Shown one piece after another: positions 12,441-24,595 of a stretch of 64,000 bases of DNA. The DNA comes from Cloeon dipterum (lineage: Eukaryota; Arthropoda; Insecta; Ephemeroptera; Baetidae): assembly GCF_949628265.1 (NCBI RefSeq), contig NC_088786.1, positions 27,797,681-27,861,680 of the forward strand, written 5' to 3'. Position 1 is the first letter of the stretch. Each line of letters opens with the position of its first letter. The notes under the pieces were generated by a model. It was not told the DNA's origin. It worked only from the letters and a program-made list of their open reading frames with translations, and did no database searches. The position numbers and the translations under genes were made by a program.

Positions 12441-13681
12441 CTCGTTGTTTCGGTCGGCTCTTGTCTTCCTTCACAAAGTTGAGCCAATACACGGGGAACG
12501 GGGAAAATTAGGCTGACCGAGCCTTGGGGATCCCAAAGTCAGTCGCTCCTCGTGTGCAGGGATTCCTATTTTAAACGAATTTGCGAATCGAGACTATCGA
12601 GAGAGCAACCAAACCTGAAATCTAAACACAAACAACTGATTGTGATTGATGCGTGTTTTGCTGCCTGCATGTGCCCGCCCAGCGCCCGCCCGCCATCGGT
12701 CGGTCGGTACCTCAACTCTACCCCTCTCTCTACTTGTGTGTGGCATTTTATCGCGTTTCCCCTCTTTTTCAGTAATATGCGTTCTACGTTCTAGCTTGTT
12801 GCTTCACAGATCTCCCTTCTCCTCAATTTATTAACGCCAAGAGAGCCTCGTCAACAGACCCATACCCATGCACTCAACTTCTTTCACGATGCAACACCGA
12901 ATGCAAATTATGCAACACACATCACAGTACCCTCGCCCTCATCATTCACTTCTCGCTCACTTACACTCGTTTTTTCCATAAGAATTACATTATACGATTG
13001 TACCGAGAAGTGGGGTATTCCATGTATAAATATGATAAATATAGTTCTGGTACATACAATAATTAATTAATTATGAAACTTAAATTAAATTTATTTATTT
13101 TTACTATCGTATGATACGTATTATAATACTGAGCATTATTGTAATATATTATGGTCCTTGAATTAACGTACAGTATTAATTTAATTAATATATTCGCGGT
13201 AACGCAAAAGTGATCTTATATTCACTACATAAGCTTCCACCCCTTCCCCTGACAATGAGCCAAAATTCTTGTACATGTCAAGGTGAGAAATTCTGATCTT
13301 TTGAACTTCAAATAAAGAGCTCAACATGATTAAAAAGCTTGATGTACATATTTGCAATTTATCCTTGCAATTAGCTCATCAGTCATCACTGTCTATTTCT
13401 CTACAATCAGAGGGGAGAGGAAGGGGTTAAGGCTCTAGTTAAGGCTATGGCCACAAAGAAAAATACATAATATTAATTAACAGGGGGCACGCGCCACGCA
13501 GGCGGGCGGCCAGGCGCGAACGCGAACGTGTTGAACTAGAACGTTTCATTCTTGGGTTTTGGAAAGACAACCGGCAACCAACGACTTGTTACGTTTGACG
13601 CTAGACTTGAATTGATTGGTACACGCACCTGTTTGTTCTCTTATGTCTTTTGATCTATTCCAAAAAGTGTGGTGTGTACTT
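12441..13681. other. Upstream region of FATP, noncoding
   Basis: The first 400 bases are moderately GC-rich with pyrimidine-rich runs and probably hold the FATP promoter and 5' UTR. From 13000 the DNA becomes AT-rich. No exon seen. Confidence 0.35.
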
Positions 13682-13851
13682 ATTTCGTCCTGGTCGCGGT
13701 AAAATTGCGCATCGCTCATCAATCACCCATATTTACATTGTCGAATTGATTGTTCCCCTTTTCTTGCAATTAATTGCAACAAGGAAATTGGAAATTCGCG
13801 TTTGGTTGTTGAAAGTTGCGCAATTTTTCCGCTATGATACCAAGACGATTT
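13682..13851 (-). mobile_element. Diverged MITE copy, family A (about 170 bp)
   Basis: This segment aligns along its whole length with the reverse complement of the copy at 48394-48541. Shared landmarks are the terminal CGTCCTGGTC-CGG, the AAATTGCGCA that follows, a central GAATTGATTGTT and CTTTTCTTGCAA, and AATTCGCGTTTGGTTGTTGA near the far end. It carries two small internal duplications and its far terminus has decayed, so it is the older copy. It has no coding capacity and is therefore a non-autonomous DNA element. Confidence 0.8.
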
Positions 13852-15276
13852 GATAAATGAATGATTTCATCGATTTCATTTCCCAGATGGAGTTGCATAA
13901 TCTTGCGTAACGAACTAACGAATTTCAATTCAAACGAAGCAGTTGAATCTCCGTTGTCACTGCAGAATTCAAGGTATATTTTTTTCGTGGTACATACATA
14001 CATAAATCCTTTTTTACACTTTTCTCTGATTTTTCATTTACATAGGCGCTAAGAATTTTGATTTTGTGTACATACATACATAATGATAATATGAATATTG
14101 CGGGAGCGGTGCGTAGAACAGTTAAGACACTGGCGTCGCGGGCGATCATCAGAATTTGTGACTTCCTGAAAGGAAATAATAGTAGGCATATGTATTTTTA
14201 TTAATGTACTAATTAAATAATGGTATAGATTCGCATTATGTAACATATTACATGGATCATTCATAAATATGTAGATACATGAAATAATGTTCATATCGTT
14301 CATATTTTCATTTTGCAACTTGTTCATTTCGAATTTCAAGAATTCTTCAAGCTCCGATCGTTGGAGACAGACTTCATATTGACTATGAAAATCTTAAATA
14401 CGCATACATTAACTTGTTGGATCTCCTGCAAGAAATCGGGATTCGCCAATTTTGCAATGCACTTGTCTTATTATATTATGTACCACTTGATGTTGGCGGA
14501 AAAAAAACTGGAAAACCCCTCAAATTATGTTTTCGAGTTTTTCTAAATTTGACGTCTAGAAAGATCATATTCTGCGCCTGACAAGATAGAGTATCAAAAA
14601 TTTTATTAAATAACAAAAATCCATTGAAATGTGAACTCGGTGGCACTAGAATTAGATTTTCTTTTTAAATTAATTATTTGTGTCTTCCAACATTAAGCAT
14701 TAAATATTTAAATATATTTTTTTTGGAAAAAGGCGCGAATATGTACATTTTAAACCTGCGCAAACAGCGTTTTTTGCGATGCGGTGGGTTTTTCCAGAAA
14801 AATGCAGGCTATGCGAACCCTGGAAAATTTCCTTCGTGGCAAACTTTCAAACGAAACATCCCTCTCAGCAGTTAATTAAGAGGGAGCAATGCAATAAAAT
14901 AATCATATATTAGGATCAAGAGGTCAAAAGATCAGGGCCCTTTTGTGCTGAAGACTTCGCCTTTTTTTTAAATAGTCTGCACCCTATAATGTCCAGATTA
15001 ATATAAATATTAAATAGTCAATCAAGTAATCATTGGGAAATCTTTATAGTAACAAATTTTTATAATTGATAAAAATGACTTAAGTTCTGCTTTACATTAG
15101 AGAGCTTTGAATAAATCAAGTCTCATAATATATGAAACCCTACAAATATATAGTCATCAATGTATTTCAAAGCTAAAAGTGATTGATTTTCTGTAATGTT
15201 AAAATTTAACATTCCAAAAATTCATTTATGATTTCAGTTAATTCTTTGGAGTGAGTAGCTAACCAGCTCCAGCAAG
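13852..15276. other. Noncoding spacer before the SYCP1-like gene
   Basis: AT-rich with several ACATACATA motifs (13990-14100) but no exon. A TTTCAG acceptor at 15235-15237, 40 bases before the downstream ATG, suggests an intron in the 5' UTR. Confidence 0.35.
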
Positions 15277-18200
15277 ATGCAGAAACAACATCAAGAGAGG
15301 CAGCATGTTTTGGCTGCAGGGGCGACCAAGGACAACCAATCAACCAGCCTCACAGTTCACTTGCAAACAACAACTGATAGTGTGATTAAGATGAAAATGC
15401 AATTGGAAAGTGAAGTTAAGCAGAGAGACAGCAAAATAGCTGAATTGCAGAGCACCATCAAGGAAATGACGAAGAATTTGATTAATCTGCAGCAGCACTC
15501 AGAATCTCTCTCACACAAACTGCAGTATGAACTGCTCAAACGTGGGAACATCATTGTCAAGTATATAATTCTGCTTGCTTAATTAGTTATGAATTGAATA
15601 TTGATATCTTGAATTATTCAGGGTTGAGTCCACCAGGAATATATGCAGCACGCTGCAGGAGCATATCAAGTTTTTGTCAGACACTCTAAAGAGATGTACG
15701 GAAGAGAAAGACCTAATGAAAACAGTGCAGCTCGAGTACCTGACAGAGCTTGAGGCTCTTGTTATCAAGACTCGAGATTGCCAGAAGACTCTTAATGAAG
15801 TCTCACATCAGCGAGATTGCATCGTTCAAAAATGTATATTGGCACGTGGGTTACATAGTTTTGAAAATGCTTCCTCTTTTTTAATTTTCAGTTAACTTTG
15901 AGAAGCAAGCAAGGCAGAAACTTTTGGAGGAGGTGTCTGCAATGAAACAAGAATCTGCGAAGATGTTGGATGACGTCAAAGAGGCTGAAAATGCTGCTAG
16001 AAGTAGGGAGGATAAACTCGCTGAGCAGATAAGCCAGAAGGATGCTGAGCTTATTGAGTTGAAAACTCTAAATGAGAGTGTTTCTTCCCAACTGAAACAA
16101 GTAGCTATATTTTAATGTTATTATCTACTTTGAATTAGTGAAACCTTAACTTTTTGTAGCTCGAGGAAACCTCTAAAGAGAAGCAGATGATATTTGATGC
16201 GGACAGGGAGAAATTGGAGACTGCTATTGCTGAGAGAGATTGTTTTCTCTCTGAGAAAAATGCTGAGTATTAAGATTATTAACTTCTTCGTGCTCCTTTC
16301 TTAAAAAAATCTTCTAGGTTAGAGAAATGTATGTCTGAATTGCAAAGCAAGCTTAATACAATCCATGAGTTGGAGAGGGAAACAACTGAACTGATTGCAA
16401 GCGTTGCTTCAAAGGAGTCAGAAATTTGTTTGCTCTCAAGCCAACTCTCTGCTGTCCAACAGGTATTTCTCGAATAAAATATGCTTTAAATTGTCAAAAC
16501 AAAATTTAATTTTTCAGGAGCTTCATGAAAAGATCTCCAGTTTGGACGCTATGCTGTCTGAAAAGACCAGCTTGGAAGAAAAGGTCAGCGGGATTGCCCC
16601 TCTTGAAGCAGAAATTGAAGAACTGAAGGTTGCTTCCTTCAATGCGTCGGAAGAGATAAAAAACCTCTTGGAAAAATGTGAAACGAGCAATTCCAAATGC
16701 TCTGAATTGGAAAGCTTGCTTGTGGAGACCAAACTCCTGTTTTGCCAGGGAAAAGCTCAACTTGAAGAGCTTGCCTTGGAGGCTGGTTCGCTGAGAGTGA
16801 AGAATGAAAACTTGGAACGAGAAATGAAAAGTGCTTTGGATAAACTGCAGCAAAGCAGGGAAATAATATCCAACTTGCAAAACAAAGTGGAACTTGAAAT
16901 GTAATACTTTACTCTTTTTTCAAATTAATTGTTCCTAATTTTCGCTTTCATTAGGAAAGAGAGGGAGAGTCTGCAACTCACTTTGGATGTGCTGAAATCA
17001 TCCAATGAAACAGAATCAGGGGAAATGACAAACAAAGTCGCTCAGCTCAGCAGTTTGTTGGCCAAATCTAAAACAGAACTGGCTATGAAAGATGAGGCTA
17101 TTACTAACTTAATCAATCAGGTTAATTAGTTGCCATAGATTCTTTTGTATAAAAAATTCATGATATTTTATGGTACAACAGATCAGCACACTGCAAATCT
17201 CACTGGATGAAGCCTTGGAGCTAAGGTCAAATGAGAGGAAAGCTTTGGAAAGCAAAACCAGCAACCTCAACAAAGAACTTGATGGAAAAGCCAAAGAAAT
17301 TGACGCTCTACTGAAAACAAGCAAAATGCTTCAGGAAAATGTCGTGCGTTTTGAAGAAGAGATTTCGCAGATGCAAAATCAGCTGAAGGAGGCAGCCACT
17401 GAAAAAGAAGTGCTGCTCAGTGAGAAAAAGGAGTTGGAAAAGACCCTAAAAAACACCAACTCTGAGAAAAACTCTGCGGAAACCAAATTGAAACGACTTG
17501 AGACCAAGGCTAACAATTTGGAGAAGGAGAAGAAAGAGTTGAAGGCAAAGATCTCTAAAGCCAAGGCTGAAAGCATTCAAGACGCTGAGAGGAAGGACCA
17601 GGCTATCAGTGATTTTGAGGAAGCCCTCAAAGAAAAGGATGAGCATGCTGCTGAGCTTGAACAGACTATCGCTGTATGTAATAATTTTGCTTAGTTCCCT
17701 TAAGTTGCAACATGATTATTGGAGTTGAAAATAGTCTGCACTGAAAGTATACCTATTAAATTATCATTTTTCCCATCCATTTTTTGTGCCCCTGCAACTC
17801 AAGTGCATGCTATTTCGCTGCGCACGCCACTGTCACAGGTTGCCTAACAGTTAAGGGGTTTGAGCAAAAATCAAATCATTTGCTTTGCACTTGGAGCTGG
17901 GAATATGATATTTTTCTTTCAATTTTTTTCGTTATGTATTTTATCTCTTTCACTCCGCAGGACTTGAAAAAAGCCAGTGAAGAGGAGCTGAGCGCCCATG
18001 AAGCAAAGCTTAATGATTCAGTTGCTGAAAATAGCAAACTAGTGAGTAAAGTTGAGCAGATGAACAAGCACGTCGCAGAATTGGAGGCTAAAGTAGCACA
18101 GCTGAACTTGCAGCTTTCGAATACAATCAAGAATTTGGATGAAACTGCTGACAAATATGTACGCTTTAGGTTTTAATCCCTACTTAATAACTATGTTGCA

Positions 18201-18958
18201 ATATCTCTGTCAGGAGTCTCAAAAGCAGAAGTTGAAGGAAAAGATCAAATTCTCTGAGCAATTGATCACTTCAAAGGATGCTGAAATTGTGAGGCTCTCT
18301 CAGTCAAGCCAAACCAACACCAAAAAGTTAAATTTTGAAGTGGTCGCATCCAAGACAGTATGGTTTTTTAATATGAGATTATCTTCCCTTAATATTAACA
18401 TGTGCTTGCAGTCAATTATGAGGGGTCCTGATAAGACCAAGAGGCTGTTCACCAAGAAGATCAGGTTCAGAGACAATGTGAGCTTCATTAGCTGGGACGG
18501 GGAAGAGGATTTCATCAGTTCGGGAAACTTGACTCCTGGAACGCCTGTCAAAACACAGGCAGTGCCAACTACGCCTCGAAAGGTAGTAGCTTTAATTAGG
18601 TTAAAATTTGCAACCACTAATGGTTTATATTTACAGACACAACTGAGGTCTCCGATGAGGAAAATTTCAAGTTATGATGAAGAAGATGAGATGCATCAAA
18701 ATGTAATGGGAATATATATTATTAATGTCACAATAAACATACTTTATATAAAATACAGGTTGAAGCAGGAAAGAGTAGCAAGCAGAATGAGAGGCGATAT
18801 CCAACGCCCATGAAGCGTTTGACAACGGCCAGTGGTGATGGCCCTGCGAAGGCCAAGAAGGTAAAAGTATTTTAAAATAACTTTCTTTAGAAAGTTATTT
18901 TTTAGAAAGTTATTTCTTAGAAGCAATTTTGATCTCTTTTTTGCAGTTCCGTGGTTAA
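15277..18958 (+). CDS. SYCP1: Synaptonemal complex protein 1-like coiled-coil protein
   Basis: Probable transverse filament protein of the meiotic synaptonemal complex. Fourteen in-phase exons: 15277-15560, 15622-15833, 15892-16100, 16160-16266, 16318-16462, 16518-16900, 16955-17120, 17182-17673, 17961-18158, 18214-18357, 18412-18582, 18637-18702, 18759-18860, 18947-18958, giving 896 aa (human SYCP1 about 976). An in-frame TAG just upstream fixes the start. About 720 residues of continuous Glu/Lys/Leu heptads are followed by a basic, Pro/Thr-rich tail (TPGTPVKTQAVPTTPRK, YPTPMKRL). Around residues 40-140 the order of residues (QRDSK..EL, then STRNIC..LQEH, then EEKD) matches human SYCP1 (QKESK, ATRHLC..LKET, EREET) without gaps, as I recall that sequence. 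This is more specific than generic coiled coil. Alternatives are another long coiled-coil family such as a centrosomal protein. Confidence 0.72.
18876..18920. repeat. Short palindrome plus tandem repeat in last SYCP1 intron
   Basis: AATAACTTTC and GAAAGTTATT face each other around TTTA, and the right half (TTTAGAAAGTTATTT) is then repeated directly. This is a local duplication in a small intron; no function is implied. Confidence 0.6.
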
Positions 18959-20118
18959 ATTGTCTCTGGATGTATTGTGCTTTTTCTTGAAGTCACATGA
19001 AGTAGGTGGCATCTTTTGTTTGTTTTATTTTTAATTAATGATTAGCTCATGTTAGCGTGGAAAATATTTTCATTGAAGTAGTAACACACGCTTATATAGC
19101 TGCGTACACTGACGTAACAGCAGAGACAAAAATGTGTTATCCGTGTTATCGTTTCTGTTAAAACTGTCTGGAAATCGCAATTGTTGATGCTTTGGTTTTA
19201 CCTGCTTTGTTGTTACATTGCTTAGTCCAATATTGTGGCTTTTCATTTGTTAGAATGTTAAAAATATTCTAGATCGCTTAAATTGCCAGGCTGAACAAAA
19301 GTAATAAAATGAATCAATATAAATATATTTTATGCTCAATAGCCAAGCTATATAGTTTTATTGAATGAATGGTTTAAATATTTCAAATTTATCACCTGTA
19401 AGACCGCGAGGATTAAATGTATCTAGCAACAATTGGGGTTGGAATTGCAAGTGTTGGTAATAAAAACCAAAGGGGCCAGTGATATTATGTTGTGGGAGAA
19501 AATTCATTTTTCGGGCGTTGAAGACGCAGGTTCTTCAAATTGAAAAATTGTACGCTCTTTCAATGGCTACAGGCACAATTTGGCATGATTGACATGGGTC
19601 TTGGGGTGGTGGCTGAGTGAAGCACCACAGGCATACACTGGCAATTGAGTGAGTGAGCCAGATGGGGGCATGATGGGGTGGGTCAGGCGGGGTCTCAATT
19701 GCGACACAAGGTGAATTATCCACTAGCTACAATCGCATATTAATTAAATTTATTGTGCGTAAAATTCATCCCACACTCTAAATTACTCAATTTTCCAACG
19801 TTTGTCATAAATTGTAATACATACATGAATGACGTCACGAGAAAAATTTGTAACAACGCAACTTATTTGTATTGTTGGGAAATACAAGTATAGAATTCAT
19901 TGATTGAAAATAATTTATTGATATTTGAGGCCTTTGAAAGTTTCATAATAACTTAAACTACTATGTCTATGCAATCTAAAAGACTAAAAAATTAATATTA
20001 TGTCAAGAATGGGTAACAGAAATAATGTAGCTTGATAAGTTGGGAAAATATGCTCAGTAAAATTAATAATGTTTTTGACTCATTTTAACACTCCCACACT
20101 GAACCTCAAAACGCATCG
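18959..20118. other. SYCP1 3' UTR and spacer
   Basis: A poly(A) signal AATAAA lies near 19303. Downstream, 19500-19720 is a less AT-rich patch without a convincing exon. Nothing else seen. Confidence 0.4.
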
Positions 20119-20237
20119 TATGGAAAAGCTACAGTTTTCGCCGCCGAGTTACAGTTTTCGCCACCCCTACTTTAACATGGGATTCTCATAAGAACTGGCG
20201 AGATGTGTAACGCGGCAGAAACTGTAACTTTACCATA
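20119..20237 (+). mobile_element. MITE copy, family B (about 119 bp)
   Basis: The ends are inverted repeats (TATGGAAAAGCTACAGTTTTCGCC-type left; GGCAGAAACTGTAACTTTACCATA right), and a nearly identical sequence lies in reverse at 21207-21332. A directly repeated GCATC flanks it one base outside each end (20113-20117 and 20239-20243) and may be the target-site duplication. Internally TTACAGTTTTCGCC occurs as a second tandem copy of the terminal motif. It has no coding capacity. The superfamily is not determined. Confidence 0.75.
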
Positions 20238-21206
20238 TGCATCTTTTTCTACATTTGCAGAGGTATGTTATCAGAGATTGTATAAAAGAGTGAGAAACCC
20301 TATAATAATGCACCTTTTGTCGTGTGGCCTGTGCGTACATAATTTTAATAACCGCACATTGCAGTCAGACATGTCCTGAATCTCTCGCAGCTTTAACCTG
20401 ATCTCCATCTCGTCGTACCCGCTACAGAATTGCGCAGATTATTAATTAGAATGAGTTTTTGATTTAAATTACAGGTGCAGTTGACGGTAGAATGTGTGTC
20501 GTTTGTCGATATTTAGGTTAAAATAGAGATCAGTTAGGAATCAAATAAATAGTGCATTATCCTGGAAAATTATTTTTTGTGACTTTCCATGTTGCTGCAT
20601 TCCTACTCAAACATATCAGGTGTGTGCAGTTAACGTGCTCGAACAAGAATCTGTCACGTATAGGCGGCTGCAGTAAGCTCACGGTCCATCCTGGATTGTT
20701 TTCAACATATTTTTGAAAGGTGGCAGTGCACGCACATACTTGACTCGATAAAATTCCGAAAATACATCAATGCAAAAAGGTAGCATACACAGCTTGACAT
20801 GTCACGGCATTGTTTTGTCTTATTTGCTTCCGTGGTAAAAGTAAAAGCAAATACGATCTGATGAGCTGTCGCAACTATTTATACGAAGTGGATTGTAACT
20901 TGTAAGTTTAGTGTTGACCGTTTATTGTTTACGTCAGTGTGTTATTGAGTGATGGTATCAATATCAACGTTAATTTGAAGTAGCTAAAATGAAAGCATTC
21001 AGGGATTGACCATACCTAGCAAGCGACATCAATTTTTCTTCAGCCGCGTAGTGATTTGCAACCATCATCATCTTGTCTGAAATGGGTAATTACATGTAAA
21101 TAAATATGTAGTTAATTTAAATTATTATTTTACGCAGTCCAATATTGCACTTTAACGACCCCCAGTGACCAGCTTAAAGCATTTTTAAAGAACAAAAACA
21201 AAATAT
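20238..21206. other. DNA between the two inverted family B copies
   Basis: About 970 bases with no open frame of interest and no transposase similarity. It contains scattered unremarkable short motifs. It may be ordinary intergenic DNA that happened to receive two elements, or the interior of a larger non-autonomous element. Confidence 0.35.
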
Positions 21207-21332
21207 TATGGCAAAAGTTAAGGTTTCTGCCGGGCTACACAACATCTCGCCAGTTCTTATGAGAATTCCATGTTGTAAAAGTAGGGGTGGCGAAAACTGT
21301 AATTCGGCGGCGAAAACTGTGACTTTTCCATA
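21207..21332 (-). mobile_element. MITE copy, family B, opposite orientation (about 126 bp)
   Basis: The reverse complement matches 20119-20237 almost throughout: the tandem CAGTTTTCGCC motifs, CACCCCTACTTT, and TTCTCATAAGAACTGGCGAG are shared. Small indels (for example an extra CAA before CATGGAATTC) separate the copies. The ends again read TATGG/CCATA. No coding capacity. Confidence 0.75.
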
Positions 21333-21680
21333 TTATATTTTATGTTTGGTAGAATTGTCATCTATTTACCCGGAGATTTCCTCCATCACTCCGAAATGCT
21401 CTGGTTAAATTTTGGCACCATACACCTGGAGATCCTAAACCTCCCCTGTTAAATTTGAAAAATAAAAAAATCACAAAACTCGCAGCCCTGTGTACTACAA
21501 TATTATCTGGAATTTTTCCTACATTTTTTAATAAATTTTTGGTACTAATTTACGTACTTTACAAATTAATTTCGTAAATAATCAATCGTGAAGTCTCTTC
21601 AGAAGGGTGGTTATTAATTTATTAATGCAAATTAATTGATAAAAGTTATAACTAACTTTACAGGCTCTATCGATAATTTA

Positions 21681-23469
21681 ATGATGAGGCATTGTAACTT
21701 TGAATGGACGGAGGAATACGAGTTGGAGTTTTTCGTTTCTCTTATAGGGCAAGAGAAGCGACGTAAAGGCAATTACATGTTATCGCCCCAGGTAAGACAA
21801 ACTTAAAAATAATCATCATTGAAAAATCAACTGAATTTAATACATTCAAAAATAAACTGCCCAAACTTTTAAAAATTAATAAATAATAAAAATGGGTGGT
21901 TAAAAATATTAATAATTACAATGTTTATTACTTTTTTCTTTGAGAATGAATAAAGCTAAAACCATTAACGAATGAATATCTATAATAAAAATGTATTTTA
22001 CAATGGCAACTAGCATAGGCGAACACGGGTGGAAGACAAAAATTGCAAAAAAAAAAAAATGAAAAAGAAAATATCCCACGCTCTCATACTGCACAGCACA
22101 GCAGCTCTTTTGGCACTTAACAGTTTATCATTTTTCATGTTTGTGTTTATTAGTGTCATTAAGAAAAGGATTATTCAAGAAAGGAACGAGAGTGTGGTTG
22201 TTTAGTTCCTGATCCAAATTTTATTACATAAGAACCCAAAATTATTAAAGCGTATCTATATTTTTTTTAATTTTACATTTTTACTGTGGATTATAAATTA
22301 ATTAATTTGTTTTAAACAATTTAAATTTAGTAATTATGTGCGTTAATTTAATAGAAAGAATACCGCAATGAACTTGTGCTTTGGATGAAGAGCGTGTGCA
22401 AGGAGTTCAATTTCAACCTACTGACTTTGCACCTGGCCTGTTACATACTAGACTCGTTTATGGATGAGCATGAGATCAGACCTTTTCGATTAAGGCTAGT
22501 TGCCACAGCAGCTCTTTCTATCGCAGGTTAAAATTTTTCTTTTGTCAAATGAGAGTAGGTAATGTATTAATTCCAAAATTCAATTGTAGCCAAGTTTGAA
22601 GAAAAAACGTCCGATGTTCCCACCTTTAATGAAATGTTCATCATTGAGAATCCACATAATATGGAGCAGGCTATTTCTAAGGATGTAATTTTCCAGATTG
22701 AGTTACGGGTGAATAATTTATTGTTAATGACATTTTCTTAACTTCTAATAATTTGGACCATCAACGTAATATAGGTTTTCCGTTACTTGGATTGGAATCT
22801 GCACGTACCGACAGTCGCTCACTTTGTCTACTTCTTCCTTGTCACTGGGCTGACTGAGGCCGATTTTAACCAAAGGCCAGAGTTCACTGAAAATGAGCTA
22901 AGATTGGCCCTGCGGGACCATCTTCAGGAAATGCTTGACCACATGCTACTCGGTAACTGACTAAAGTTAACTTGAGTGATTTATGATATTAACTCCTACT
23001 CAAAGATTTGTGGTCGCTTAAAGTTTCCCCATCTTGGATGGCCTCGGTCTGCTTCATTAAGGCTCGCCATCATTTGGGCTTGCATCCAGTTTGGCCTCTG
23101 AAGTTTGAGGAGCTAACAAAGCTGAGCATAATCAACCTTCAACCTGCCTTTAAGATAGCTCAAAGATATGATAAGTAAAGTAACAAATAAATTATTGCAT
23201 TAAAACTACAGTGAATTTTTTGCAGATTGCTTGTGTATCAACTTGAAGAAAGCTCACCGAACGACTCTGGCTACAGAAGTGCGTTTTCAACACCAGATTC
23301 CTTACCACCTCAGGAAACGAGTGGAACAGCTTGCTCAACCAGTGTCAGAAATACGCAGTTTTGCCCCATGTCTCAAGAACAGAGTCCGTCAGTCACTGCT
23401 AGATCCTCGGGGGATAGCGGTGATTGCGTTCATCGTCGAGTACTCTTTGATGATTGTGAAATGAAGTGA
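21681..23469 (+). CDS. CycJ: Cyclin J
   Basis: Cyclin-family regulatory protein. Six in-phase exons: 21681-21791, 22355-22526, 22590-22708, 22775-22952, 23006-23174, 23226-23469, giving 330 aa. The N-terminal cyclin fold shows LACYILDSFMDEHEI, the cyclin-box core ATAALSIAAKFEEK (the conserved Lys and Glu are present) and DWNLHVPTVAHFVYFFL, which is the arrangement seen in cyclin J (LLDLFMDRYDI, LASKFEEK, WNLCLPTAAHFIEYYL as I recall the human protein). The C-terminal cyclin fold follows (SWMASVCFIKARHHLGLHPVWP), then a Ser/Thr-rich tail (SPNDSGYRSAFSTPDS). A TTTACAG acceptor just before the ATG suggests a 5' UTR intron. The biological role of cyclin J (germline mitosis in flies) is family knowledge, not visible here. 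Confidence 0.92.
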
Positions 23470-24595
23470 GTGCGTCAGAAAATTAAAGGAGATCAGTCAC
23501 TAATAATTATTACTAAAGACTGAAAGTACTAGTTAAGAACTGTGTCTTACGGTTATTCCACGTGATTTAGAATCATGAACTACTTTGCCTCTTTTAGGTA
23601 TGATTGACTGATAATTTTACGCCTTGTCTGTAGTATAATTGCCTTTTAGACACTTTAGGGCGTTTTTTTGCCAGTCGCACCAAGCAGTTCAGTCATTTTT
23701 GGCTTATTTCATTTTGATGTTAATCTTTGAAGAAAATAGTGAAATATCCATTGTATATTTATATAACGTGAGTCCGCACTGACCAACACACTTATATTGC
23801 TGGATGGCACACTATAGTCAGAGATGCCACCTCTTGCTGTTGAAGAATCTCCTTTCACAATATGAATTTAAAAAACTTAAAGCATATTCTTTGCAATAAA
23901 GCAAGTAGTATTGTTCAAAAATCGTTAAATTTCCATGATCGGTATTTTGAAAAGAGGTTTGTCTGGTCATATGTTAAATAATATTATTTCGCATTGCAAC
24001 GTTAAATTTGAAAGAAGCGAGCTTGTAGACAGATGCTACATCAAATGGAATTTGAGTGTGTAATGTTATTTGTAAAAAATATTTATAGCAGACTAAACTT
24101 ATTATTTAAACATAAACAGTATGTTGGCGTTTCATTGTGCTATGCCCATAGAAACCTTGCTTTTAAGTCCTGTGGTGTGTAATTTTTCATATTTAAATTT
24201 AAACGATTTGCTGAAGTTAGAAACTAAAGTCATTTCACATTATCGTCTGTATCTGTGATACTGGCTAAAAATGTCATCAGTTATGTTGATAAGCTGTCTA
24301 AAAATATTTTATTTTAAGAGCAATTAGAGAACATTGTTAATTAATTATGAAACTTGCTAACATTCAAAATTCCTATGGAGTGAAAATAAAAAGCATTATA
24401 CGTCTTGCTATTGTATTTAATATGTATATTATATTAAGTGTGCATGAACAATTTGCAATGAATGTAGCTTGACTAGTTCAAAGATTTAGTAATCTGATTT
24501 CTTGTAGTTCTTAAATGGCATCCTTCTTAATCTTAATTGATCCAAGGTAAATTTCACAATTTAGAATTAATTAAGTGAACAGCGATAGTTTCAAA
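23470..24595. other. Convergent 3' region of CycJ and the EF-hand gene
   Basis: AT-rich with an AATAAA at 23895-23900 that could serve CycJ. No exon or repeat supported. Confidence 0.4.

Noticed and set aside
13861-14339. Possible exons upstream of the SYCP1-like gene
   Set aside because: Frames are interrupted and full of ACATACATA simple sequence; no phase-compatible junction to 15277.
16506-16880. Phe-rich minus-strand frame antisense to SYCP1
   Set aside because: A mirror of the Glu/Lys-rich coiled-coil codons on the plus strand; not a gene.
20119-21332. Whole interval as one foldback transposon
   Set aside because: Each copy has its own inverted ends and the interior has no coding or repeat signal; kept only as an alternative.
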